From Forficula auricularia (Eukaryota > Arthropoda > Insecta > Dermaptera > Forficulidae): a DNA stretch of 64,000 nt. The notes below the pieces were generated by a model. It was not told the DNA's origin, searched no databases, and saw only the letters and a program-made list of their open reading frames with translations. Below, in pieces: positions 33,459 through 43,400 of the stretch (positions are counted from its first letter, which is position 1; each line of letters starts with the position of its first letter). Both the position numbers and the translations under genes were made by a program. The DNA is taken from NCBI GenBank assembly GCA_024734495.1, contig JALMQS010000916.1, forward strand, positions 682,001 through 746,000, written 5' to 3'.

Positions 33459-33690
33459 CCTGGAACACCCTCCCTACAGCCCAGATCTCGTTCCCTCAGA
33501 CTTTCATCTCTTTGGACCGCTCAAGGAAGCTTTGAGAGGTCGTCGATTTGCCTCAGACATGGACGTTCGGGATGCTGTGCAAAAGTGGCTTCATGACCAA
33601 ACGAAAACCTTCTACCAGGAAGGCACCTGGAAGCTTGTGGCTCGCTGGACCAAGTGCATTGTTAAAGGTGGAGAGTATATCGAAAAATAA
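33459..33690 (+). pseudogene. Mariner transposase C-terminal fragment
   Basis: Intact frame of 76 codons with HPPYSPDLVPSDFHLF, LRGRRFASDMDVRDAV, and WTKCIVKGGEYIEK then a stop. It holds the last acidic residue region (YSPDL) of the DDD/D triad but lacks the upstream domain, so it cannot act alone. Confidence 0.8.
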
Positions 33691-33843
33691 TGTATCTGTT
33701 GTACACCTATCTTGGTTTAATAAAATAAAGATAAGAGTAAATAAATATTATATTTAATATTGATTTACTATGAGTTAAGGATACTAGGTCACTTATTTCA
33801 CATTAAAATTAAAAAATTAAAAGAAATAAATTTTTTTTCCTTT

Positions 33844-33888
33844 TTCAATATATATATTTCGGGCTATCAACCCATCTTCAGGAAGTAC
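33844..33888 (-). ncRNA. Hammerhead-like motif at the PLE 3' end
   Basis: Minus strand: CTTC, CTGAAGA, one T, GGG...CCC stem II, GAA, self-complementary AT run, T, then GAA, with TTC/GAA as a short stem I. Position within a PLE terminal region agrees with published hammerhead motifs in these elements. Confidence 0.45.
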
Positions 33889-34661
33889 AGAAAGTAACTA
33901 ATTCAACTTATTGAATAACAGGTTATATATGTGTTTATTGAACAGAGGGAAAGAATTTTTAAATTATTTTAAAAGGACACTTTCTCTTAAGCTATTGTTA
34001 AGAAAGAATATCAGGTTGGCGTTTGTTGACATAGGCATCTTTAGATGAAAGGAAAGGTGGTAAGTTCATTGACTTGTGTCGCTATGTTGAGGGTAATTTT
34101 TCCGCTTAGATATTAAAAGGTCAATTATTATATTTTGTTTTACATCCAGTTGATTATTGATAATATTTTCGTCGTTCGACAAGGCATATTTTTTTCCGTG
34201 GATTCAAGAAGATCCAATCTTAATCCATTTCTTTCGAAATGAATAGGGGTGGGGTTAGTAGGTGAAGGTAAATGGTCTAAAGAATATAGATGATTAGCAA
34301 ATGCGGAAGTGGAATCTGGATTTATGGGCTGGTATCTTATTAATTGTCTGTGGGAAGCTAAATGTTCTTTATGCCGTTTTTTAAAAGATCGTCCAGTTTG
34401 TCTAATATAAATTGCCTCGCAATCGTTGCAATTTAATTTGTATACACCAGATCTATTTATTTTATCAATTTTGTCAAGTTTATTATTTATTAATTGGGAG
34501 GATAAATTATTTATATTATAAAGGGCTGGAGTGATACCATGCTTCAGGAGAATATTTGTTATTGGATAGGTTATATGTTTAGAAATAAAGGGAATTCTTT
34601 TATAGATTTTTTCGGATTCGATTGTGAGTGAATGTAATTGCGAAAGCGTATGTTTTTTATT

Positions 34662-34859
34662 TTTTATTTTTTATTTTTTTTTTTTTGGCTTTTCGGCCTT
34701 TCTAGCCATAAGCCTAATTACGATACTAGTTATTATTTTTTTTAAATTTGTCTCTACCCCCGGGGGTCAGATTTTAGCTGGATGCCTCGAGTCCGATTCG
34801 AACCCGGATCCCCTGGTTAGCTCGCTGTCACGCTACCGCCTAGCCTATCTGACCCCCCC
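34662..34859 (-). mobile_element. tRNA-derived SINE, full length, 12-bp TSD
   Basis: Minus strand: head with A box (TAGGCTAGGCGG) and B box (GGTTCGAATCG), then a body with TCTGACCCCCGGGGGTAGAG and TTAGGCTTATGGCTAGAAAG, and a poly(A) tail with TAAAAA repeats. Flanks are AATAAAAAACAT on both sides (34650-34661, 34860-34871, given in minus sense). It splits the PLE frame. Confidence 0.9.
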
Positions 34860-35936
34860 ATGTTTTTTATTAATTTTGATAAATATTTTTTTAATAATTT
34901 CCTTACTATATCCATTATTATATGCTATATCATAAATGGTATGTAGTTCATTATTAAAATGTGTAATGCTAAGAGGGGTTAAGATTAATCTATTGATCAT
35001 TGAATAAAAAGATGAAAATTTAGTATTTGTCGAATGGTTAGAAGAAAAGGGGATAATCGTGTCAGTGAAGGTCGGTTTTCTAAAAATATTAAATTCTAAT
35101 TTTTGGTTGGTGATGGTTATTGTTAAATCTAAAAATGAAATAGTTTTATTGCATATTTCTGATGTAAATTTAATAATTTTGTGGATTTGATATAGATAAT
35201 TACTAAGTAACTGAATCCCTCTGGTGGTACCCGACCAAACAACGAAAATATCATCAACATATCTTCTCCAGAATTTGATATAATTATATGAGGGGTTAAA
35301 AGAAGTCATTACCATTTTTTCAAAATTGGACATGTAAATTTCTGCGAGTAGGGGACTTAAAGGACTGCCCATCGGTAAACCGGTGTTCTGTTTATAATAA
35401 ACATTGTTGAAGACATAATAATTTTGATTGAGGCATAGGTCAATTAATTTGAAGATTTGAGTACATTGAATAGGGTCTTGAATATTGTCTTGAATGATTT
35501 GATTTAATATTAACTTGAGTTCAGGGATAGGAATTGAAGGGAAGAGACTTTTCACGTCAAAGGATATGAGCTTATCAGAGTTATTAATTTTTAAATTTTG
35601 GAGATCTTTTGTTAAGTCTAGAGAGTTTTTAACTGACAATTTAGAAGTGAACATATCTTTTAAGATATTATTAAGATATTTACATATCTTGTAGGTGGGA
35701 GCATTGACATATGTAACTACTGGTCTAATTGGATGATTGGATTTATGGAGTTTGGGGAGGCCGTATAATATGGGAGGTTGTGGGTTCATTAATCTTAGAA
35801 AATATAAATTTGGGTTATTCGGAAGTTTTACAGTAAATGAATTAAGAGTATTTATTACATCATTTTGAAATGTATTGGTGGGATCAGATTTTAACACTTC
35901 TGCTCCACTTGATGTGATAAAGCACCAACACCACAA
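34845..35936 (-). pseudogene. PLE reverse transcriptase frame (up to the SINE)
   Basis: 363 codons open, covering the PLE palm and fingers motifs including the catalytic YVDD. The last four residues and stop come from the SINE. The 5' end of the element is missing, so no complete protein is encoded. Confidence 0.9.
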
Positions 35937-36009
35937 TCTTAACTAATTATGGTTTAATAAAGTTGTAGAACGAAAAGCGTAAGTAATTTTTGACTTATCC
36001 TCGTATATT

Positions 36010-36540
36010 GATTAAAAAATAAAATCATAAAAACTAAAGAAGTGACTAAAATCAAAAGAATAGAGGTTTAATAATTTTTTAAACTAATTATAAATAATCA
36101 AAAGGGAAAGAATCAGATTTTGAAGAATTTCAATTTACAGATTGTAGAACTTCTAAGAGGTGAAAAAGCAGGAAATACACCCTTAATTATACAAATTTAT
36201 CTTTAGATTTAAATTAGATTTATTATCATACAACGAAAAATACACTTACTGATATGTACAAAAAATTAATTAAAATTAAATGAAGAAAAAAAAAATCGAC
36301 GCATATATCGTATTTATCCACACCGGGACAGCGCATAAGACCCGCAGGCTACTTTTAAGATTAATGAGAAAGAAAAAAATATAAAAACATTTCAATTAAA
36401 AAAAATATGATGATTATTATAATGATTCGAATAAGACGCGCAGCCTGAAATTTCAAATAGGAAATCACGTAAAATGCTGCGGGGCTTATGCTAATAAATA
36501 CGGTATACTAACTATATATAGTTTATGTTAATTTATGATC
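36010..36540. other. AT-rich, no gene seen
   Basis: Sequence between mariner B and the next hAT element. The phrases GACGCATATATCG...TAAGACCCGCAGGCT and TAAGACGCGCAGCCTGAAA suggest a worn repeat, but no family could be assigned. Confidence 0.35.
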
Positions 36541-36642
36541 TAAGTATACCAGCAGTCGGCAACCTATGGCACCCGAGAAGATCTCTGATGGCACGCCACG
36601 AAAGTGACAATTTATTAAAATTTATGTTAAGAAGGTAGATGC

Positions 36643-36695
36643 TGACATGAAAAAAGGTATGCCGACAATAACGTCGGCATACCTTTTTCATGTCA
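36643..36695. repeat. Near-perfect 23-bp-stem hairpin
   Basis: TGACATGAAAAAAGGTATGC, then CGAC, pairs with its complement across a 6-nt AATAAC loop, with one A-run length difference. Confidence 0.85.
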
Positions 36696-36753
36696 TGGGC
36701 GACTGTTATAGAGGCATGGGCACTTTTACTATACAAATAAAATTATCTTCATA

Positions 36754-37008
36754 AGCCGGATACTGACTGAGCGAGCAGTCTCGCGAGGCTGCCTCGAGCG
36801 TTTGCCGCAGAACCGTCCTGAGTGAACGCAGGAAACGAGCCGAGGCGCCTTTGAGCATTCACAAAAACCGACAACAGATGGATCGAGCCGAGGCAGCCTC
36901 AGACGAGGCAACGTGCACTTTTTCCTTGGGCGAGGCACGTACTGACCGACCAGGCATTTGTCTCAAGGGGCTGGCCTCGCGAGGAAAATTCTCAGTCAGT
37001 ATCCGGCT
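36754..37008. mobile_element. GC-rich MITE nested in a hAT element
   Basis: Ends AGCCGGATACTGACTGA and TCAGTCAGTATCCGGCT. ATA on both sides is a possible 3-bp duplication. The interior is notably GC-rich (repeated GCCTCG/CGAGGC) for this AT-rich window, which suggests recent arrival or a different source. Confidence 0.8.
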
Positions 37009-37161
37009 ATATACAATACATGTTTGTTTTTTGGTGGCACGCTTAATGTGCAGTAGTTTTAATTATCTGTTTTGTGGCACGCCAATGCATTTGGGTTGCC
37101 GACCGCTGATCTATACAAAATAGTATTGTAAACTATAGGTAAAAAATATTTATTCATGACT

Positions 37162-37412
37162 TTAATATTTTGGTTTTTTAAATTCTGTGGAATCTTCAGA
37201 TGGTATTTTTCGTTTTTGAATAATATTTTGAATTTTTTGCCATTCTCTATCTAATTCTGCCTTTTCGTTTCTTTCTCTATTATGTTTTCTTGTTTTACGT
37301 CCATCAGCCATTTTCAATCCATATTGAAAAGCCGCTTTGGGTAGGGCTTCTTTACGATTCATATAATCGCCATACTCTTCTTGAGAATCGAAATCCCAAC
37401 GGCCAACAGGTC
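37162..37412 (-). CDS. IK: RED coding exon 8 (C-terminus, stop)
   Basis: Residues 478-560: GPVGRWDFDSQEEYGDYM to TEFKKPKY, stop at 37162-37164. A minus-strand AATAAA starts about 7 nt past the stop, so the 3' UTR may be very short. Confidence 0.95.
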
Positions 37413-40400
37413 CTAAAAATATAAATATTTTATTATCTATAATCTTGAATCAAAATATTAAGATTCAGAAAAAGAGAAAGAATATTCATAAGCTCTGTTT
37501 GGAAAATAAGAAAAAAAGATTGAACAATTTGGGAGAAAATCTATTTATATAAATAAAGGCTTTCTTTTTAGTTCAAATGAAAGAACAAATAGGTAGTTGA
37601 GAAAAAAAAATGATAAAAGCAAAAAATAAATAAATTGACACGTTCTGATGTGGCCATCCACTTGACTTTACCAAACACTTCTGGTTGAGTTTGATACAAC
37701 GGCCTAGATTATCAATTTTTGACCCCCCCCCCCCCCCATTTTGGGAGGTTGATTTTTGTATTTTTAGTCTTCTGGTAGCCCACTGATTATGTATACAAAA
37801 TTTGGTTGAATTTGGTCCAAGGGTCTAGATTTTTTGACGCCCCCCCCCCCCCCCCTAATTTTGACGCCAGAACAAAATTATTTTCGTTATTATAGGTTCA
37901 TTTTATAGTATATTTCACTTTTCTTGTTTTTTTTAGTTTGAAAATATTATTCTTCTTCTTCTTCTCTATAGGCTTTCGCCTGTTCTTCCAATAAGAAAAA
38001 AAAGAATAAAGACGTTAGTTTCTTGCTGCGACATCTTTCCATCTTTTTTTCGGCCGCCCTCTGCTCCGTGTGCCACGTGGGCGATTTTCCTTCACGATTT
38101 TTGCAAGGCGGTCATCCGTCATTCGTTCCACATGTTCCCCCCATCCTCTCTTTCTCACATCGATCCATTCCACTATATCCTGGATTTCGCTTAGTTCTCT
38201 TAGATCTTTGCTGCGGATTCTATCCCTTAATGTTTTCCCATGTATAGCCCTTATTATTCTCATCTCTGTTGTTCGGAGTAGTTGTTGGGTGGTATTTGTT
38301 GATGCTCTGGTTTCTGCTGCATATGTTAACACTGGACGTACGCAGGTCTTATAAATTCGTACTTTGCTTTTTGCTGACATATATTTATTTTTCCAGACCA
38401 AACCAAAATATTATAATTTTAAATTTTAACCCTCCCTCCCCCCTTAATTTTGGGTCGATATGCACCGAAATCTAATCAGCTCTTAATCTCAATGCCCCAA
38501 AACTACGTGTGAAATTTGGTTTTGATATTAGCACTAGTTTTTGAGCTAGCTCGTCCACAAAATTTGGTAACGCACAGACAACAGACTAACAGACATTTTG
38601 ACAAAACAGTTATATTATCTCGAAAAATATAATTTTTTCGATGTTCACTTATTAGAGCTTTTTTGTAGACCGAAATGCCATGGTTTCGCTCAATTTTATT
38701 TTATCAAAATAGTTTCAGCCGTTTTTGAGATATTTTGAAAAAAAAGAAGTAAAAACCCACTTTTTTCATGCACGATTACAATACTTGATCATACCCTGTA
38801 TGGTAAAGTAAAAAGTGTCGCCCCAGGCAAGGGACGTATTTCTATTACAGAAAGCATTTTGGACGATTTATATAGCCAGCAAAGCTTTATACAATGAATT
38901 ACTTTTACTTTGTTTATCATTAGAAGCTTGTTGCAGACCTTGAAGCCTAATTTATTTTTGATCAAAATGCTAAATGCAATTTTGATCAACTTTGAATAAA
39001 ATAAAGTATAATTATATAAAATTTCAAATTAGTAGGAGACTAGCAGATTTCAATTTAAAGTAAACTTAATTCTGCTACTTACGATAATTCGAAATATTAT
39101 ATTCAATTTGGGCCATTCCATTGCGAAGAAATTCAAATTTCTAAATACTCACCAATCTTTATTTAAACTATATGGCAAGACTGTGTGTTTTTAAATTTAG
39201 AATCACTAGACCACAAAATTTTACGTAGGAGGATTATATCTTTGGGTAAAATATTTTAACCGATATGCTCTATATGCCAGATAAGTTTGCATTGGAGGAC
39301 AAACCAATGGCTGAGATTGTTTTTGGCACTACTAACCCTTCCGACATATAATAAAAATCTTTCATAATACCCCGGATTCAGTAGTTAACAATATATTTTA
39401 TTTTATTTTATTGATTCCATCCTTCCTGTTTTTCTGACCCCCGGGGGTAGAGACAAATTTTAAAAATATATAACTAGTATCGTAATTAGGCTTATGGCTA
39501 GAAAGGCCGAAAAGCCAAAAAAAAAAAAAATCCTTCCTGTTTTCGAGGTCTAAGTCTATTTAAATACATAACATATATACCGGGTTAGTTTTTTATCTTG
39601 AGACAGACTTATAACTCAAAAACAGTGCATTATATGGAAAAAAGTTTCAAATAAAAGTTTATTTATATCGAGGGTGAAACTAAACTACGCTATTGTTTGT
39701 CGACCTAGAACAAGCTTTCAAGGGTAATTCAATGTCAAGTTCTGTTTTTTAAAGGGAACCCTATATTTTTCTATACGTCTACTTAATCTACAATAAAAAC
39801 TGTACATCTTTCATAAGAACTATTTTTACTTTACCATACAGTGTAATCGTGCATGAAAAAAGTGCTTTTTCCTTCTTTTTTTCGAAATTTCTCAAAAACG
39901 GCTGAAACTATTTTGATTAAAAAAATTGAGCGAAACCATGACATTTCGCTCTACAAAAAAGCTCTAATAGGTGAACATCGAAAAAATTATATTTTTCGAG
40001 ATAATAATTGTTTTGTCAAAATGTCTGTAAGCTAGTCTGTCTGGTTGTCCGTTACTCTGTGCGTTACCAAATTTTTGTGGACGAACTAATTCAAAAACTA
40101 GCGTGAATATCGAAACCAAATTTCACTAGTAGTTTTGGTCCACTGAGATTAAGAGCTGGTTTTGGTGCATCTCGACCCAAAATTAAGGGAGGGGGAGGGT
40201 TAAAAATTAAAAATCTAGGGCATTTGAGCAAACTCAACCAAATTTTGTATACATAATCAGTGGGACCTCAGAAGTCTAAAAATGCAAAAACTAAGCGCCC
40301 AAAATGGGGGGGGGGGGTCAAAAAATGAAAATCTTGGCCATTTACTAAACTCAACCAAATTTTGTATACATTTTTTTTTTTTATGATAATGATGAGAGAA

Positions 40401-43400
40401 GGAGTTACACCAAAAAAGGTGCAACCCCTAAAGGCCTGGGTTGGCCCCTCCATCGTGAAAAGAAAAAGAAAATACATAATCAGTGGGACCCCCAGAAGTA
40501 TAAAAATGCAAAAACTAACCCCCCCCCCCCTACATGATTATAAATAATTTTAGGGGCCAGGTTGTTAAGTAAAGTCAAGTGGATAGCCACATCAGAACAC
40601 GTCAGCTTATTTTCATCAAGCAAAGGACAACCTCATTAATTTATCTTTATGTAAAAAAATTGACAGACAATTATTTTCAAAATGACAAGTGGTGAAATGG
40701 ACTGATATACTGACATAATGAAGGCTGGTAAATGAATTAATATTCGTCAGGAATAAAGAGTATTTATTGAAAAATTGAATAGAATATTTTTTAAATTTCA
40801 TTCATTCCCAATATCCTTTATATAGCTTATAAAAAATTAGATTACCTTTTTTGTTTCCCAAGTCCATTTTTGTATAATCAGCTTCCTCATCGGAATCTTC
40901 AATTGCATCTTGCATTTCCTCTAAGCCAGGATAACATTCCGAATAGCCAACTGGTTCAGCAGTTAAACGAGTTAATAATTGCTGAGCCTTTGTTTCTAAA
41001 TTTTTTTCTTTACGGCCCTGAATGGAATAATAAATATTATGTAATGTATATATAATAATAAAAATATGTCAAATAAATAAATATTATGCAAATATAAGTA
41101 TAAAAAAATATGTTTAATAAATAAATCTTATACATAATATTATATAATAATAAAAAGTGTTTTTAATAAATAAATATTATACCATGTTATTTGATGTAGA
41201 TGGATTTGCTGTTGAAGAGTCTTGCCCTCCATTGCGATCAGAGCTCAATTTCAAAGGCGGAGGTGCTGGCATTAAATCTGTTTCATCAAAATATGGACGA
41301 CGTTTATCTTCTTTACGAACACTTTCTTTTGCAGCAGTAGGTATATAATCTCCTATGTCACCATAGATAGAATCATCAGCCTAATTAAGAAAATTAGAGA
41401 AATAGTTTAAAAAAATTTAATTACGAGTAATTACAGAGGATTATATTGATGACATCCCATTTACATTGGACATATTCCCAATAAGTCGGCAGAGTTGACA
41501 CTATATATAAAATGATCTCTTGTCTACTTTAAATGGCTTTATTGGCACACCACATAGGGAAAGAATACCTATACTATCATATTCAATAGGTGGTAGCTTT
41601 CTTTAGCAGGTTGATCACATATGCGATTTGGGAGTTACCTTCGAGTCTTCTCTCTCTTTTTCTCTTCATATAAAAAATATTTGTGGTCAGTCTTTTAAAC
41701 TTCTGGGATTTATATATAGAAATACAAAAAATTTCAAAAATTCCGACTGCCTAAAAATTCTATTTAACTCCCTAGTAAGAAGCAAGCTGGAATACTGCAG
41801 TTTAATTTGGTCACCGCATGTCCAACATCAAATTGACCAAATTGAAAGAGTGCAAAATAAATTTTTTTAAATTATATCATATAAATTCACATCAACTAAT
41901 AACTCTCTTACCCTATATAACTATCCCTCTTCTAGACTCTTAAGAACCGAACTAAATATCTAAATTTTGTCATCCCGTAGAATACAAAATGACTTGATAT
42001 TCCTTGGCAACCTGTTGAATGGTCTGATTGATTGTTGTGAAATTCTTCAATATATTAATTTTAAAGTGCCTCAATATTACATTCGCATTGTCGAAACCTT
42101 TTTTATCCCCATTTGTAATACTAATTATTCAAAAAATACAGGGCTGAATAGAGTGATGCTTGAGGCAAACTCCTCACAATTAGACTTCTTTTCATGTAGT
42201 GTAAGGGATATCAAAAGATATTGCTCACACTACGATTAAATGTCTAATAGATTGTATTATATTATTACATTCTTTATATTAGCTTCACTTGTATGTATCT
42301 ATCTATGTATTTATCTATCTACGAGCTTTTCGTGCGTGCCTTCGGCACGCCCTCGAAGCTAGGCCCTCCGGGCTGGTGCCCTGGCGGGCAGCGTCTCGGT
42401 CCAAAAATTTTATTCCTCTTAAAAAACCACACTCCAAATGTATACCTGTAAACTCCCGAAAATACATAGTCTCTTAAAAGCACACACAGCTTCAGAAATG
42501 AGGCTCTAGATATGAATCTGGAAGTATTTTTTTTTCTATAATCTACAGCATTGTGATATTTTTTGTGTGGAAATAGATTTATTTAAATAAGTGGTATCAT
42601 GTGAGGAGGCGAATTATATTATATCATTAAAATTTGGGATCGATAATCGATATTAGGCTCCAAATATTTAAAAGAGATCAGGTGTTCTTTGTATCACAGG
42701 CTGCTCCAGTATTGCAATGAGAAACTCATATGGGCATGCGTGTCTCAAGTCGTTTAATTTTGTAAAAATAAGAATAACAAAATTTAGATTTTTAAAAAAT
42801 TATAAAAAAGTGGCAAATTATTAAAAAATAAACAAATAATATATAAATCAAATAAGATGTGATTGATTTCTTTTTCTGTGCGCAAAGAAAAGCGAATTGA
42901 ATATTTAATTTTTGAGTGGTGAAGGGGGGGGGTAATAATTATCAATATATTTAATGTTTCTTAATTTAAAATCAATTGGACTCTTTCATTTCGAAATTTG
43001 AGTCCCAAATCACGATTATATTTCAAATTTGCCGCAAATATACCGATGGCGCTCTCTCTCGGCAGCATTACGTCAGCGTTGCGACAAATTAATCTAGACA
43101 AATATATATAGTATTAATGCGACTTTTACTTACTTAGTAAGTAATCATTTCTCTATAAAAATAATTGTTACCTACTCAATTTAAATGAAATAATAAAAAA
43201 TAATAAAAATAAATACATTACATTCTGTTAAATTCCAGAAACTTTTCTCTATAAAAATAATTAAGACTATAAAATAGTTTTTTAGTTTTGTTAAATTTTG
43301 TTAATTTATTGTATAAAAATGTATATTGTAACTGGGATAACTCCCGTATATCGAATAAAATAAAAAAAAAATTTATATTTTATTATATTTATATAATTTC

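Larger units (their letters stand above)
33725..35950 (-). mobile_element. Penelope-like retroelement with GIY-YIG endonuclease, split by a SINE
   Basis: Inserted in mariner B with an 11-bp duplication GGTTTAATAAA (33714-33724, 35951-35961). The minus-strand frame from about 35936 holds PLE reverse-transcriptase motifs: RPVVTYVNAPTYKICKYLN, SFDVKSLFPSIP, TGLPMGSPLSPLLAEIYM, and FWRRYVDDIFVVW. After removing the SINE at 34662-34859, the same frame continues without a stop into a GIY-YIG endonuclease (GVYKLNCNDC, YIRQTGRSFKKRHKEH, catalytic Glu in LDLLESTE) and ends at 34140. The usual YIG glycine reads Arg. The 5' end is truncated. A hammerhead-like motif lies in the 3' end. Confidence 0.93.
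33083..36003 (+). mobile_element. Mariner-like element B, internally deleted, split by a PLE
   Basis: Inverted ends CGAGGATAAGTCAAAAATTA and its complement extend for about 45 bp to TTTTCGTTCTACAACTT, flanked by TA at 33081-33082 and 36004-36005. Plus-strand relics: N-terminal helix-turn-helix text LSDCTKEEHRGVVR from 33247 (frameshifted), and a C-terminal block HPPYSPDLVPSDFHLFGPLK to a stop at 33690. The region between them, which would hold the catalytic core, is deleted. The PLE at 33725-35950 is inserted near the right end. Confidence 0.85.
36550..37108. mobile_element. Non-autonomous hAT element with nested MITE
   Basis: Ends CAGCAGTCGGCAACC and GGTTGCCGACCGCTG. The flanks AAGTATAC and ATCTATAC match at 6 of 8 positions. 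Subterminal TGGCACGCC motifs face each other. It contains a 53-bp hairpin (36643-36695) and a GC-rich MITE (36754-37008). Confidence 0.85.
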
